Below, piece by piece: positions 16,386 to 25,985 of a stretch of DNA of 64,000 nucleotides. The position numbers and the translations under genes are program-made. Each line of letters starts with the position of its first letter. Position 1 is the first letter of the stretch. The stretch is from Caryophanales bacterium. Lineage in GTDB: Bacteria; Bacillota; Bacilli; Exiguobacteriales; Exiguobacteriaceae. The stretch lies in the NCBI GenBank assembly GCA_902363455.1, contig CABJAC010000001.1, positions 496,001-560,000 of the forward strand, read 5' to 3'. Below the pieces are notes generated by a model. That model ran no database searches, had not been told where the DNA came from, and was given only the letters and a program-made list of their open reading frames with translations.

Positions 16386-16514
16386 AGGACAGGTGAGGTC
16401 CTGCTCGACTCCTGCGGAAAAACAAGCCAATCATGACCCTGGAAGATGCACCGCATCTGAAGCGGCATGGTGGCTTGTTCGCGGAAAGCGAGCAGATCGG
16501 ATCTGTCCTTTTTA
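16386..16514. repeat. Palindromic intergenic element, copy B
   Basis: A nested palindrome: AGGACAG (16386-16392) with CTGTCCT (16503-16509), CTGCTCG (16401-16407) with CGAGCAG (16489-16495), ACAAGCCA (16422-16429) with TGGCTTGT (16471-16478), and an inner GATGC-ACC-GCATC hairpin (16445-16457). It shares CTCGACTCCTGCGGAAAA and GCGGAAAGCGAG with copy A at 2371-2525 while the centre differs. A T run follows the outer arm, so it can double as the terminator of the RNR operon. Confidence 0.65.
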
Positions 16515-16555
16515 CATGTCTTTTTTCTTTGTTTTTAGGTCAATCGAAAATTAGA

Positions 16556-16586
16556 CAAAAAAAGGGCCGGACTCGAAAAGTCCGGC
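16556..16586 (-). terminator. Orphan minus-strand intrinsic terminator
   Basis: GCCGGACT-TTTCG-AGTCCGGC (perfect 8-bp stem, 16566-16586) followed on the minus strand by CC and seven T. No minus-strand gene ends here; the nearest upstream on that strand would have to start within about 16590-16720. Confidence 0.7.
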
Positions 16587-16666
16587 AGAATCAGGGGGAA
16601 TACTTGAAGTCTTGCTACTAATTTGTTCCCTTGTAAAATAAAAAATAAACAATTTGAAAAATATTT

Positions 16667-16695
16667 TTTACCATCCGTAAAAAGTATGTTATTAT
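16667..16695 (+). promoter_or_regulatory. Probable sigma-A promoter of yugI
   Basis: TTTACC (16667-16672), 17-nt spacer, TATTAT (16690-16695), 35 nt before the start codon. Confidence 0.55.
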
Positions 16696-16729
16696 AAGTT
16701 GATGAATTTAGTTAGGGAGTGTATAAACT

Positions 16730-17122
16730 ATGGCAAACTTTGAAAAAGACCAAGTTGTTACTGGTAAAGTAACTGGTATTCAAAACTTTGGTGCTTTCGT
16801 AGCACTTGACGAGCAAACACAAGGTCTCGTCCACATCTCAGAAATCTCACACGATTACGTAAAAGACATCAACGATTACGTAAAAGTTGGCGATGAAGTA
16901 ACTGTTAAAGTTCTCGACATCGACGAAGCTAACAAAAAAATGAAGCTTTCGATCAAAGCAACACAAGAAGCTCCAAAACGCGAAGCACGCGCTAAAGGCC
17001 CACGCAAAAACGCTGGCCGTCGCGATGCAGGTCCTGCTTTCAAACAAGAAGAAGCTCCTGGCTTCAACGTGTTAAAAGGCAAATTGGAAGAATGGATTGA
17101 AAAATCAAACTTCCAAAAATAA
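16730..17122 (+). CDS. yugI: S1-domain RNA-binding protein, YugI (GSP13)-like
   Basis: A 130-residue cytoplasmic protein: one S1 OB-fold domain (residues about 5-75, GKVTGIQNFGAFVALDEQTQGLVHISEIS, VKVLDIDEANKKMKLSIK), a basic, Arg/Lys-rich linker, and a C-terminal helix. The layout matches B. subtilis YugI, general stress protein 13, which is ribosome-associated. It sits upstream of an iron alcohol dehydrogenase and pgi, as yugI-yugJ/K-pgi in B. subtilis. Codon choice is more biased than in neighbours, suggesting high expression. Flanked by its own promoter and terminator. Confidence 0.88.
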   Translation: MANFEKDQVVTGKVTGIQNFGAFVALDEQTQGLVHISEISHDYVKDINDYVKVGDEVTVKVLDIDEANKKMKLSIKATQEAPKREARAKGPRKNAGRRDAGPAFKQEEAPGFNVLKGKLEEWIEKSNFQK

Positions 17123-17132
17123 GTTTTTAAAA

Positions 17133-17164
17133 GGGAATCGACATCGGTCGGTTCTCTTTTTTTT
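17133..17164 (+). terminator. Intrinsic terminator of yugI
   Basis: GAATCGAC pairs with GTCGGTTC (one G-T), then a long T run. Confidence 0.82.
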
Positions 17165-17248
17165 GCGTTATAAGCATTAAAATAGATGCAAAAGGGGAAT
17201 GTGTGGATAATGTAAGGTGTTCATTACTTATCAAGGGGGCAACACACA

Positions 17249-18415
17249 ATGGAAAACTTTGAATATCGTAATCCAACGAAACTTATTTTTGGTGACGGTC
17301 AAGTCAGCAAGATTAAAGACGAACTGAAAATATTAAATGCGAAAAAAGTCATGCTCGTATTCGGCGGCGGAAGCATCAAGCGCAACGGCGTGTATGATGA
17401 CGTGACGCGTGAATTAAACGAAGCAGGAATCGAATACGTCGAATGCGACGGCGTCGAACCAAATCCGCGTATTGAAACAGCGGAACGCGGCATCAAAATC
17501 GCTCGTGAAGCAGGCGTTGATGCATTGCTCGCTCTTGGCGGCGGTTCTGTCATCGACTGCACGAAATTGATTGCTGCCGGTATCCCGTACGAGGGCGAAG
17601 CATGGGATCTCGTCATCGGAAAAGCAACACCAAAAACCGTCATCCCGTTCGGAACAGTTTTGACGCTCGCTGCGACAGGTTCAGAAATGAACTCAGGTTC
17701 TGTCATCACGAACTGGAAGACACAAGAAAAATACGGTTGGGGCAGCCCGTTGACGTTCCCTACATTCTCGGTCCTTGATCCAAAATACACAGTTAGTGTA
17801 CCGAAAGATCAAACGATTTATGGAATTGTCGATATGATGAGCCATTGCCTCGAGCAATACTTCCACACGGCGCATGCACCGGTTCAAGAGCGGATGACAG
17901 AAGGCGTTATGAAAGCAGTCATCGAAGCAGCACCGAAACTCGTCAACGATCTTGAAAACGTTGAACTGCGCGGTACGATTCTCTTCGCAGGTACGATGGC
18001 ACTCAACGGTGTCCTGCAAATGGGCGCACGCGGTGACTGGGCTTCTCATAACATCGAACACGCGGTTTCAGCGGTTCATGACATCCCGCACGCAGGTGGT
18101 TTAGCGATTCTCTTCCCGAACTGGATGCGTCACGTTCTCGATGAGTCAAATGCACACCGTTTCGTCACACTCGGTGAAAACGTCTTTGACGTCGATACGA
18201 CAGGTAAATCAGAAATGGAAGCAGCACACGCTACAATCGATGCCATCAGTGCGTTCTGGACATCACTTGGTGCACCGAACCGTCTTGCGGATTATGACAT
18301 CAAAGAAGATACAGTCGATTCAATCGTGAAGTCAGCGATGACACGTGGCGACTTTGGTAACTTCAAATCACTCGGTAACGAAGATGTCCGTCAAATCGTC
18401 ACGGCTGCATTGTAA
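17249..18415 (+). CDS. Iron-containing alcohol dehydrogenase, YugJ/YugK-like (butanol dehydrogenase type)
   Basis: Group III NAD(P)-dependent alcohol dehydrogenase, 388 residues. The nucleotide site is [18 protein letters not shown]; metal-ligand histidines are in [11 protein letters not shown] and in [22 protein letters not shown]. The family reduces aldehydes such as butyraldehyde or detoxifies them, using Fe or Zn. AAGGGGGCAACACACA precedes the ATG. It lies between yugI and pgi, the position of yugJ/yugK in B. subtilis. Substrate not predictable. Confidence 0.9.
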   Translation: MENFEYRNPTKLIFGDGQVSKIKDELKILNAKKVMLVFGGGSIKRNGVYDDVTRELNEAGIEYVECDGVEPNPRIETAERGIKIAREAGVDALLALGGGSVIDCTKLIAAGIPYEGEAWDLVIGKATPKTVIPFGTVLTLAATGSEMNSGSVITNWKTQEKYGWGSPLTFPTFSVLDPKYTVSVPKDQTIYGIVDMMSHCLEQYFHTAHAPVQERMTEGVMKAVIEAAPKLVNDLENVELRGTILFAGTMALNGVLQMGARGDWASHNIEHAVSAVHDIPHAGGLAILFPNWMRHVLDESNAHRFVTLGENVFDVDTTGKSEMEAAHATIDAISAFWTSLGAPNRLADYDIKEDTVDSIVKSAMTRGDFGNFKSLGNEDVRQIVTAAL

Positions 18416-18455
18416 GCGTCATAACATTTGCTAATCTTTTCACAAAAGACTTGAA

Positions 18456-18493
18456 CGACCTTCCTTCTTGCGTTTTAATGAAAAGGAAGGTCG
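18456..18493 (+). terminator. Stem-loop after the alcohol dehydrogenase gene
   Basis: CGACCTTCCTT (18456-18466) pairs perfectly with AAGGAAGGTCG (18483-18493) over a 16-nt loop. The tail is only weakly T-rich, so it is either a terminator or a pgi leader structure. Confidence 0.55.
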
Positions 18494-18527
18494 CATTTGT
18501 TTGCGAATGAATAAGGAGGACGAGTGA

Positions 18528-19877
18528 ATGACAACGGTACGTTTTGATTATTCAAAAGCCCTACAATTCGTAGGACAACATGAAGTAGACTACATGGCGG
18601 ATACGGTAAAAACATTACACGGAGCAATCCACAACGGTACAGGAGCCGGCAGTGATTTCTTAGGATGGGTCGATTTACCGACGAACTACGACAAAGCAGA
18701 ATTTGAAAAGATTCAAGCGGCGGCGGAAAAAATCAAGTCGGATTCAGACGTGTTGTTAGTCGTCGGAATCGGCGGATCGTATCTCGGCGCACGTGCGGCG
18801 ATTGAGATGCTCGGTCATTCGTTCCACAACTTGTTATCAAAAGAAGAACGGAAAGCACCACAAATCATCTATGCCGGACATAACATTTCTTCGACATACT
18901 TACATGATTTGTTCCAAGTCCTCGAAGGAAAAGATGTTTCGGTCAACATCATCTCGAAATCGGGTACGACAACAGAGCCGGCGATTTCGTTCCGCCTGTT
19001 GAAAACGTTCATGGAAGACAAGTACGGTAAAGCCGGCGCGAAAGACCGGATTTACGCAACGACGGATAAAGCGCGTGGTGCCTTAAAGACTCTTGCAGAT
19101 TCAGAAGGGTACCAAACGTTTGTCATTCCGGATGATGTCGGAGGACGTTTCTCGGTCTTGACGCCGGTCGGACTGTTACCGATCGCAGCGGCAGGCATCT
19201 CGATTGAAGAATTAATGGCAGGCGCACGTGACGCTCAAGTTCAGTTCTCAAACGAAAACTTGGCGGAAAACGAAGCCTATCAGTATGCAGTCGTCCGGAA
19301 CGCGTTATACGCGAAAGGGAAAACCATCGAACTCCTCGTCAACTACGAACCAGCTTTACACTATGTGTCGGAGTGGTGGAAACAGTTGTACGGAGAGTCA
19401 GAAGGAAAAGACTTCAAAGGGATTTTCCCGGCCGCAGTCGACTTCTCAACGGATCTCCACTCGATGGGGCAATACGTGCAAGAAGGACGCCGTGACTTGT
19501 TTGAGACAGTCATTAAAGTCGGACAAGCACGTCATGCTTTGACGATCGAAAAGGATGCGCAAGACTTGGACGGTCTGAACTTCCTTGAAGGAAAATCGAT
19601 TCAATTTGTTAATGACAAAGCCGCTGAAGGAACGTTACTTGCCCACACGGATGGACAAGTCCCGAACTTGACGGTTGAATTGCCGGAGATGACGCCGTAT
19701 CATCTCGGATTCTTGTTCTACTTCTTCGAAAAGGCGTGTGCAATGAGTGGATACCTGCTTGGTGTGAACCCATTTGATCAGCCGGGTGTTGAAGCGTACA
19801 AGAAAAACATGTTTGCCTTACTCGGTAAACCTGGATTTGAAGCAGAAAAAGCAGAGCTTGAAGCTCGCTTGAAATAA
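18528..19877 (+). CDS. pgi: Glucose-6-phosphate isomerase
   Basis: Interconverts glucose 6-phosphate and fructose 6-phosphate in the cytosol. The 449-residue length is typical of Firmicutes. Visible: [19 protein letters not shown] and [14 protein letters not shown] of the SIS sugar-phosphate site, and the signature [17 protein letters not shown]. The catalytic Glu lies in [21 protein letters not shown] precedes the ATG. Placed after yugI and the alcohol dehydrogenase as in B. subtilis. Confidence 0.96.
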   Translation: MTTVRFDYSKALQFVGQHEVDYMADTVKTLHGAIHNGTGAGSDFLGWVDLPTNYDKAEFEKIQAAAEKIKSDSDVLLVVGIGGSYLGARAAIEMLGHSFHNLLSKEERKAPQIIYAGHNISSTYLHDLFQVLEGKDVSVNIISKSGTTTEPAISFRLLKTFMEDKYGKAGAKDRIYATTDKARGALKTLADSEGYQTFVIPDDVGGRFSVLTPVGLLPIAAAGISIEELMAGARDAQVQFSNENLAENEAYQYAVVRNALYAKGKTIELLVNYEPALHYVSEWWKQLYGESEGKDFKGIFPAAVDFSTDLHSMGQYVQEGRRDLFETVIKVGQARHALTIEKDAQDLDGLNFLEGKSIQFVNDKAAEGTLLAHTDGQVPNLTVELPEMTPYHLGFLFYFFEKACAMSGYLLGVNPFDQPGVEAYKKNMFALLGKPGFEAEKAELEARLK

Positions 19878-19883
19878 GAACCC

Positions 19884-19916
19884 AGACATCTCTCGATTCA
19901 GAGGGATGTCTTTTTT
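19884..19916 (+). terminator. Intrinsic terminator of pgi
   Basis: AGACATCTCTC pairs with GAGGGATGTCT over a 6-nt loop, followed by six T. Confidence 0.88.
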
Positions 19917-20007
19917 GTCATTCTGGCAAATTCCTACGCACTTTCACTTTTAGAATGCTTTCGAAACAGGTAAAGTGAAGAGAGAAGAAGAAATGGGGTG
20001 CACGCAC

Positions 20008-20481
20008 GTGATTACGTTTTTGGATTATTATCAAAATCGGGTCGAACTGAGTTTTGAGGACCATCCGTTCTCGGTTCATCCGCTTCATGTCTGGGTCATT
20101 GCCGTGTACGAGGGGAAATGGTTACTGACACATCATAAACAACGGGGGTACGAATTTCCCGGGGGAAAAGTTGAGCCCGGTGAAACGGCTGAAGAAGCAG
20201 CATACCGAGAAGTGATGGAAGAAACGGGTGGACAGATTGAACGCCTTCAGTACATCGGACAATATCGTGTCGAAGGACGAGGGGATACAATCATCAAGAA
20301 CATCTACTTCGCCGAGATAAAATCACTTGTCCCTCACCTGGCTGTCGATGAGACGGACGGGGCATACTTATTGGACGATATCCCACCTCGTCTCGATACG
20401 AACCGCCAATACAGCTTCATGATGAAGGACCGTGTCCTTCCGGAGACTCTTCGTGTACTCGCCGAACGCCGATTGGTTTGA
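20008..20481 (+). CDS. ytkD: Nudix hydrolase, YtkD-like
   Basis: A 157-residue Nudix protein. The Nudix box is clear: GGKVEPGETAEEAAYREVMEETGG. The N-terminus ITFLDYYQNRVELSFEDHPFS and the end SFMMKDRVLPETL match my recollection of B. subtilis YtkD, a (d)NTP pyrophosphohydrolase that also cleans up 8-oxo nucleotides. The GTG at 20008 aligns with the YtkD start and has GGGGTG upstream; an ATG at 19993 and a GTG at 19975 are possible longer starts. The 3' end overlaps a hydrolase gene. Confidence 0.82.
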   Translation: MITFLDYYQNRVELSFEDHPFSVHPLHVWVIAVYEGKWLLTHHKQRGYEFPGGKVEPGETAEEAAYREVMEETGGQIERLQYIGQYRVEGRGDTIIKNIYFAEIKSLVPHLAVDETDGAYLLDDIPPRLDTNRQYSFMMKDRVLPETLRVLAERRLV

Positions 20482-21193
20482 ACTGCCGAGACAAGGTCCG
20501 TTTCGATCGTTTCGGATGTTTTATGAGACATCTGACGGTGAACGGGTGGGTGCCTACGTCATTTTTCCCGTTCAAGCGAATGGACAAGGTCTTTTGTATT
20601 TACGTGGTGGGACACGTCACATCGGGATGGTCCGACCGACACGTCTGATGCAGTTTGCGCAAGCGGGTTATTTAGTCATGGCGCCCTTTTATCGTGGAAA
20701 CCTAGGCGGAACCGGTAAAGAGGACTTTGGGAATCAGGATATTTTGGACGCCATCAGTGCATTTGACTGGTTGGATCAGCGTGTGGAGCGGACGTCGGTC
20801 TTCGGCTTCTCACGCGGCGGTCAGATGGCGTTATTGCTTGCCCATCATCGCCCTGTCAAACGGACGGTTTCTTGGGCGGGGGTAACGAATCTGGTCTGGA
20901 CGTATGAGGAACAACGAACGATGCAAAAGATGCTTCGACGTTTTACAGGCGGTACACCGGACCAACAGCAAAAAGCCTATCATGTTCGATCTCCCTTGTA
21001 CTATAGACCACAGGGAGAGGTGTTACTGATTCACGGGTTGTATGATCAAAATGTCAAATTGCGTCATGCCACGAATTATGCCGCCCGTTATCCGAGACAG
21101 ACCCACTTGAAAATCTATCAATATGCCCATCAATTTCCGGTGCATCAAAAGATGGCAGTGACGGATGACGTGATGAAATGGATGATGACGTAA
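20453..21193 (+). CDS. Alpha/beta hydrolase, prolyl oligopeptidase-like
   Basis: A soluble alpha/beta hydrolase of about 246 residues. The oxyanion region is LLYLRGGTR, the nucleophile elbow is FGFSRGGQMA, the acid is in LLIHGLYDQNVKL, and the His is near YAHQFPVH. It resembles the peptidase S9/dipeptidyl aminopeptidase-like branch. GTG at 20453 is preferred: CGGAG is 7 nt upstream, whereas the GTG at 20432 has only AAGGA 2 nt away. It overlaps the YtkD-like gene by 29 nt, so the two are co-translated. Substrate unknown. Confidence 0.78.
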   Translation: MYSPNADWFELPRQGPFRSFRMFYETSDGERVGAYVIFPVQANGQGLLYLRGGTRHIGMVRPTRLMQFAQAGYLVMAPFYRGNLGGTGKEDFGNQDILDAISAFDWLDQRVERTSVFGFSRGGQMALLLAHHRPVKRTVSWAGVTNLVWTYEEQRTMQKMLRRFTGGTPDQQQKAYHVRSPLYYRPQGEVLLIHGLYDQNVKLRHATNYAARYPRQTHLKIYQYAHQFPVHQKMAVTDDVMKWMMT

Positions 21194-21357
21194 CAGGATT
21201 CGAAAGGTCACTTCAATGTAGGATGTTGAAGTGATTTTTTTTGATTTAGTGGAACATTGATATTATTTGAAAAACTGTTTTTTTAGAGAAAAGGATGTTT
21301 GGTATACTAGAACATATAAAATAATCCTAATTAATGGATTTTAAAGGGGAACATGAG

Positions 21358-22611
21358 ATGGAAATCTTACTTGCACGCCAACCGATTGTTGACCGGTTAG
21401 GTTCGATCGATGCTTTCGAATTACTCTATCGTTCCGTGGAAGCTCCAGCAGTTTTTGATGGAGAGCTGGCGACGATGGATGTATTGACCAATACATTGAT
21501 TCATCTCGGAGTAGATCGTGTTGCGGAAGGGAAACGACTGTTTATTAATTTTACGGGAGAACTGTTGCAATCTGAGCTGATTGATCACTTAGACCCGACC
21601 CGCTTTGTTATTGAAGTGTTGGAAACCGTTCACATCGATGAAAATATGCTGGTAACACTAAAAAAGTGGAAAGAAGCAGGATTCATGTTGGCCCTCGATG
21701 ATTTTGTGACCGATTTATTGCGCCATCATGGGGCGGAGTTGTTTGATTTAATTGATTTGATAAAAATCGATATTGAAGCAATCAATCCTCGTGAACAAAG
21801 TGCGATTTTACATATCTTAAAACGAAATTATCCGCATATGCGTTTTCTGGCCGAGCGGGTGGAAACCCACGAAGATCATACACGCAGCTTGGAAATGGGA
21901 TATGACTGGTTCCAAGGATATTTTTACGCCAAGCCGATGCTGATGAAAGGGAAGGCTGTACCCCCTCAGTTACCCGTTTTGCTGAAGATGTTGAAGTGGC
22001 TGGAGACAGATGAATACTACGATGAAGTGATCGATGAGATTGAAGGAAATCCTTATATCAGTGTTCAAGTGTTGCAATTGATCAATTCCCCTGGGATCGG
22101 TCTTCGGAACACCGTCAGTTCCGTCCGGCAAGCAATTTCCTTATTAGGCTTCTCACAATTAAAAAGTTGGATTTCGTTGATCGTCTTGCGTGAAATGAAA
22201 CTCGCCAGTCCGTACCGGTGGTCAGGTGAACTATTACGTTCTTCTTTACATTGTGCAAAGTTATGTGAATTATTTGCAACGGAAACGAAGACACTGAAGG
22301 CGGAAAGTGCTTATATGATTGGTTTACTATCGCACATCGATGCATTATTGTCCGTCGATATCAGCGAAATCATCGATCAATTGCCGATTGAACCTGCATT
22401 GAAACATGTACTACAGGGGGAGGATCATCCGTTTCGGGACTGTTTGTTACTTGCAATCAGTGCAGATCGAGGCGAATTTGAACAGTTTGAGATGCTCAGC
22501 CAACGTTTTGGGATTTCGAAAAAACGTGCATACGAACTGTTAAAAGAAAGTCAAGAATGGCTGGGTCAAAAAGAAGGCCATTTACAAGAAGAAACGGATT
22601 CGATTGTCTGA
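21358..22611 (+). CDS. EAL-like plus HDOD signalling protein, YuxH family
   Basis: A 417-residue protein. Residues 1-195 look like an EAL domain (ILLARQPIVDRLGSIDAFELLYR, LFINFTGELL, FVIEVLE, LALDDF, DLIKIDI, LAERVET, GYDWFQGYFYAKP). The canonical EAL triad start is replaced by ELLYR, as in YuxH-type proteins, so diguanylate cleavage is doubtful. Residues about 200-400 form an HDOD domain (NPYISVQVLQLINSPGIGLRNTVSSVRQAISLLGFSQL shows the fold but not a metal HD pair). The ATG at 21358 follows AAAGGGGAACATGAG. An extended -10 element (TGGTATACT) lies 50 nt upstream. Confidence 0.85.
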   Translation: MEILLARQPIVDRLGSIDAFELLYRSVEAPAVFDGELATMDVLTNTLIHLGVDRVAEGKRLFINFTGELLQSELIDHLDPTRFVIEVLETVHIDENMLVTLKKWKEAGFMLALDDFVTDLLRHHGAELFDLIDLIKIDIEAINPREQSAILHILKRNYPHMRFLAERVETHEDHTRSLEMGYDWFQGYFYAKPMLMKGKAVPPQLPVLLKMLKWLETDEYYDEVIDEIEGNPYISVQVLQLINSPGIGLRNTVSSVRQAISLLGFSQLKSWISLIVLREMKLASPYRWSGELLRSSLHCAKLCELFATETKTLKAESAYMIGLLSHIDALLSVDISEIIDQLPIEPALKHVLQGEDHPFRDCLLLAISADRGEFEQFEMLSQRFGISKKRAYELLKESQEWLGQKEGHLQEETDSIV

Positions 22612-22613
22612 GT

Positions 22614-22656
22614 AAACAAAAAGGTTGAGCTTCCGCTAAGGAGCTCAACCTTTTTG
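22614..22656. terminator. Bidirectional terminator between the YuxH-like gene and pckA
   Basis: Perfect stem of about 16 bp (AAAAAGGTTGAGCT with AGCTCAACCTTTTT core) with a 10-nt loop; A and T runs on both strands. Confidence 0.92.
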
Positions 22657-22672
22657 TGATCACCACTCCTTG

Positions 22673-24241
22673 TTAAACGCGAGGACCAGCTGATTTGATC
22701 GCATCCGTCGCACTGACGAAGCGGGTGAAGTTCTGCTTAAATTTATGTGCGAGAGCTGTTGCTTGCTCTGTATAAGCAGCTGAATCTGCCCACACTTTGA
22801 CCGGATTGAGTAAATCGGTCGGAACACCGGGTACTTCGATTGGCATATGAAGTCCGAAAATCGGATGCTCTTCTGTCGGAATATCCGTAAGCAGACCGTT
22901 GACAGCGGCATTGACCATCGTCCGTGTATAGGCCAGTTTCATCCGACTGCCTGTTCCGTAAGCGCCGCCGGTCCAACCCGTGTTGACGAGATAAACCGTC
23001 ACGCCGTGGCGATCAATCAACTCACCGAGCATCGTCGCATATTTTTCAGGGATCAACGGTAGGAACGGTGAGCCGAAGCAGGTCGAGAACGTCGCTTCCG
23101 GTTCCGTGACACCGCGTTCTGTCCCAGCCAGTTTCGACGTGTAGCCGGACAGGAAGTGATACATCGCTTGCTCTTTTGTTAATTTACTGATGGGAGGTAA
23201 CACACCGTACGCATCAGCCGTCAAGAAAACGATCGTTTTCGGATGACCGGCACGTGACGGGATGGCGATGTTATCGATGGCTGTGATCGGATAAGCCGCA
23301 CGCGTATTTTCAGTCAGCGACGTATTATCATAGTCCGGAGTCCGGGTGTCATCGAGGACAACGTTCTCAAGAACGGTTCCGAAGCGGATCGCGTCAAAGA
23401 TTTGTGGTTCTTTTTCGCGCGACAAGTTCACCGTCTTCGCATAGCAGCCGCCTTCGATATTGAAGACACCGTCATGAGACCAGCCGTGCTCATCGTCACC
23501 GATCAATTGACGGCTGTCGTCAGCTGACAGGGTGGTCTTACCAGTCCCTGATAGACCAAAGAATAAGGCAACATCACCGTCGTGTCCAACGTTTGCGGAG
23601 CAGTGCATCGATAATACTTCTTGTTGCGGCAACAGGTAGTTCATGACGGAGAAAATTGATTTTTTAATTTCTCCAGCATACTCCGTCCCACCAATCAAAA
23701 CGATCCGGTGTTCAAATGACATCGCAATGAATGTTTCTGAGTTGGTTCCATCGACCGTAGGATCGGCTTTAAAATGTGGTGCGTAGACGACCGTAAATGG
23801 TTCAAAGGCCGCTACCTTAGGATATTCACGTAAAAACAACTGCTTCGCAAACAAATTATGCCAAGCATATTCGGTCACAACGCGCACTGGAAGGGTGAAA
23901 TGTGTATCGGCACCAGCAGCAGCTTCTGTATAGTAGAGTTGATCCGCTTCGTTCATGTAACGAAGAACTTTCTGTAACAGCTGTTCGAATTTATCCGATT
24001 CCATCGGTTGATTAACGTGACCCCAATCGATATGCATCTCACATGAGTCATCGCGGACGATGAACTTGTCTTTCGGTGAACGACCTGTAAATTTCCCCGT
24101 TTCTACAGACAAAGCACCATTTTCTGCAAGAACTCCTTCGTTGTTGCGAATCGCATGTTCGACTAGTTCGGCAACGGATAGTTGCTTGAACACATGCTCC
24201 TTCTTGAGTAGTTCTTCGATATTCAGGACCGTCATCGGCAT
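22673..24241 (-). CDS. pckA: Phosphoenolpyruvate carboxykinase (ATP)
   Basis: Gluconeogenic enzyme converting oxaloacetate and ATP to PEP, CO2 and ADP in the cytosol. 522 residues, usual length. The kinase-1a P-loop is [15 protein letters not shown]; other landmarks are [25 protein letters not shown] sequence, [23 protein letters not shown], and the adenine-site [25 protein letters not shown] precedes the ATG at 24241. A sigma-A promoter and a consensus cre lie upstream. The divergent metK arrangement is conserved in Bacillales. Confidence 0.96.
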   Translation of the reverse strand: MPMTVLNIEELLKKEHVFKQLSVAELVEHAIRNNEGVLAENGALSVETGKFTGRSPKDKFIVRDDSCEMHIDWGHVNQPMESDKFEQLLQKVLRYMNEADQLYYTEAAAGADTHFTLPVRVVTEYAWHNLFAKQLFLREYPKVAAFEPFTVVYAPHFKADPTVDGTNSETFIAMSFEHRIVLIGGTEYAGEIKKSIFSVMNYLLPQQEVLSMHCSANVGHDGDVALFFGLSGTGKTTLSADDSRQLIGDDEHGWSHDGVFNIEGGCYAKTVNLSREKEPQIFDAIRFGTVLENVVLDDTRTPDYDNTSLTENTRAAYPITAIDNIAIPSRAGHPKTIVFLTADAYGVLPPISKLTKEQAMYHFLSGYTSKLAGTERGVTEPEATFSTCFGSPFLPLIPEKYATMLGELIDRHGVTVYLVNTGWTGGAYGTGSRMKLAYTRTMVNAAVNGLLTDIPTEEHPIFGLHMPIEVPGVPTDLLNPVKVWADSAAYTEQATALAHKFKQNFTRFVSATDAIKSAGPRV

Positions 24242-24298
24242 CCTGACCCCACCTTTCCCCTACGTTGGTTTTAGCTCCATCAATAGTATGACACATTC

Positions 24299-24328
24299 AT
24301 TATATATGACATACTAAAGATAGGGCAA
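24299..24328 (-). promoter_or_regulatory. Probable pckA promoter
   Basis: On the minus strand TTGCCC (24328-24323), 18-nt spacer, TATAAT (24304-24299), about 58 nt before the start codon. Confidence 0.6.
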
Positions 24329-24357
24329 TCATTTTCATGCGCTGATTTCTATTTATC

Positions 24358-24371
24358 TGGAAACGCTTTCA
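24358..24371 (-). promoter_or_regulatory. Catabolite-responsive element (cre) upstream of pckA
   Basis: TGGAAACGCTTTCA fits the cre consensus TGNAANCGNNNNCA at every fixed position. It is about 30 nt upstream of the predicted pckA -35, and far from the metK promoter, so CcpA control of pckA is the likeliest reading. Confidence 0.7.
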
Positions 24372-24427
24372 GCATTAACAGTTTAACATCTCTTTCGAAA
24401 TTTTTCGACTAGAAATTAAAACGTTGC

Positions 24428-24456
24428 TTGACAGAGTGGGCACAAGTTTATATCAT
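24428..24456 (+). promoter_or_regulatory. metK promoter
   Basis: TTGACA (24428-24433), 17-nt spacer, TATCAT (24451-24456), just before the S-box. Confidence 0.7.
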
Positions 24457-24471
24457 GTAATTCGTAACGGA

Positions 24472-24603
24472 TACTCTTATTCTGAGCAGGTGGAGGGAAC
24501 AAGGCCCGAAGAAACCCGGCAACCGTCTTATATTAATTTCATCATTAATGTAGGAAAAGGTGCTCTCCTGAAGCGAAGTAAACACTTCGAACGATAAGAG
24601 GGT
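24472..24603 (+). ncRNA. SAM-I riboswitch (S-box) of metK
   Basis: P1 pairs CTCTTAT (24474-24480) with ATAAGAG (24595-24601). The conserved core is present: CTGAGCAGGTGGAGGGA, GGCCCGAAGAAACCCGGCAACC, AAGGTGCTCTCCTG and the K-turn. SAM binding stabilises the aptamer and lets the downstream terminator form. The sequence GGGTAAAGG after P1 can pair with CCTTTCCC of the terminator as antiterminator. Confidence 0.95.
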
Positions 24604-24618
24604 AAAGGAAGAACGCAC

Positions 24619-24659
24619 AACCTTTCCCTGACCATTTTTGGACATGGAAAGGTTTTTTT
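24619..24659 (+). terminator. Riboswitch-controlled terminator of metK
   Basis: AACCTTTCC (24619-24627) pairs with GGAAAGGTT (24645-24653), followed by a T run, between the S-box and the metK start. Confidence 0.9.
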
Positions 24660-24727
24660 CATTTTACCGTCCCACTCAACTAGGGGAAATGAGTACACCG
24701 TCAAATTCTTTTTTGGGAGGGTCAAAC

Positions 24728-25936
24728 ATGACAAACCTTAATCGCCGACTATTTACGTCGGAATCAGTAACTGAAGGTCACCCGGATAAAATCTGTGACC
24801 AGATTTCGGATTCAATTTTGGATGCGATTCTTGCAGCGGATCCAAACGCACGTGTTGCGGCAGAAACTTCTGTCACGACAGGACTTGTTTTAGTCGCAGG
24901 AGAAATTACGACATCGACTTACGTGGATATCCCGAAAGTCGTTCGTGAAACCATTCGCGAAATCGGCTATACACGCGCTAAATACGGTTTCGATGCAGAC
25001 ACATGTGCTGTATTGACTTCAATCGATGAGCAGTCAGCAGACATCGCTCTTGGTGTCGACCAGGCGCTTGAAGCACGCGAAGGAAACATGTCAGATGAAG
25101 AAATCGATGCAATCGGAGCAGGAGACCAAGGTCTGATGTTCGGTTACGCAACGAAAGAAACACCTGAACTGATGCCACTTCCGATTTCACTTTCACACAA
25201 ACTGGCACGTCGTCTTGCAGAAGTCCGCAAGACAGGACAACTCGATTACCTCCGTCCGGATGGTAAAACGCAAGTTACGGTTGAATACAACGAGAACAAC
25301 GAGCCTGTTCGCGTCGATACAATCGTCATCTCGACACAACATGCAGAAGAAGTAACGCTTGAGCAAATTCAAGCGGATCTGAAAGAACACGTCATCGCTC
25401 CGGTCATCCCGACGGAATACATTGACGCTGAAACAAAATTCTTCATCAACCCGACTGGTCGTTTCGTCATCGGCGGACCACAAGGTGATGCTGGATTAAC
25501 AGGTCGTAAAATCATCGTTGATACGTATGGCGGTTACGCACGCCACGGCGGTGGTGCATTCTCTGGTAAAGATCCAACCAAAGTCGACCGTTCTGCTGCC
25601 TATGCAGCACGTTACGTCGCGAAAAACCTCGTCGCATCTGGTCTTGCGGAAAAAGCAGAAGTTCAACTTGCTTACGCAATCGGTGTTGCGCACCCGGTTT
25701 CAATCGCTGTCGATACGTTCGGAACAGGTAAGCTTCCAGAAGCACAACTCGTCGAATTGATCGCAGAAAACTTTGATCTTCGTCCAGCAGGCATCATCAA
25801 GATGCTTGATCTCCGCCGTCCGATTTACCGTCAGACAGCAGCATATGGTCACTTCGGTCGTACAGACATCGAATTGCCATGGGAGCAAACAGATAAAGCC
25901 GCTGCACTTGAAGAGCAGGCAAAACGTTTCGCATAA
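24728..25936 (+). CDS. metK: S-adenosylmethionine synthetase
   Basis: Makes SAM from methionine and ATP. 402 residues. Typical motifs: [25 protein letters not shown] at the start, [12 protein letters not shown], the ATP-site [22 protein letters not shown], and YGHFGR near the C-terminus. The ATG at 24728 follows GGGAGGGTCAAAC; an open frame back to 24638 runs through the riboswitch terminator and is not translated. Expression is under the S-box, closing a feedback loop on its own product. Confidence 0.97.
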   Translation: MTNLNRRLFTSESVTEGHPDKICDQISDSILDAILAADPNARVAAETSVTTGLVLVAGEITTSTYVDIPKVVRETIREIGYTRAKYGFDADTCAVLTSIDEQSADIALGVDQALEAREGNMSDEEIDAIGAGDQGLMFGYATKETPELMPLPISLSHKLARRLAEVRKTGQLDYLRPDGKTQVTVEYNENNEPVRVDTIVISTQHAEEVTLEQIQADLKEHVIAPVIPTEYIDAETKFFINPTGRFVIGGPQGDAGLTGRKIIVDTYGGYARHGGGAFSGKDPTKVDRSAAYAARYVAKNLVASGLAEKAEVQLAYAIGVAHPVSIAVDTFGTGKLPEAQLVELIAENFDLRPAGIIKMLDLRRPIYRQTAAYGHFGRTDIELPWEQTDKAAALEEQAKRFA

Positions 25937-25939
25937 TCC

Positions 25940-25985
25940 AAAGTTCAGGAACTCCTTTTTGAAGGAAGTTTCTGAACTTTTTTTG
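25940..25985 (+). terminator. Intrinsic terminator of metK
   Basis: AAAGTTCAG..AACTCC pairs with GGAAGTT..CTGAACTTT (one bulge), followed by seven T. Confidence 0.88.

Noticed and set aside
16357..16554. 65-codon ORF across palindromic element B
   Set aside because: No ribosome binding site, and the composition follows from the inverted repeat rather than from coding constraint.
24638..24727. N-terminal extension of metK
   Set aside because: It would be translated through the S-box terminator; the RBS and family alignment put the start at 24728.
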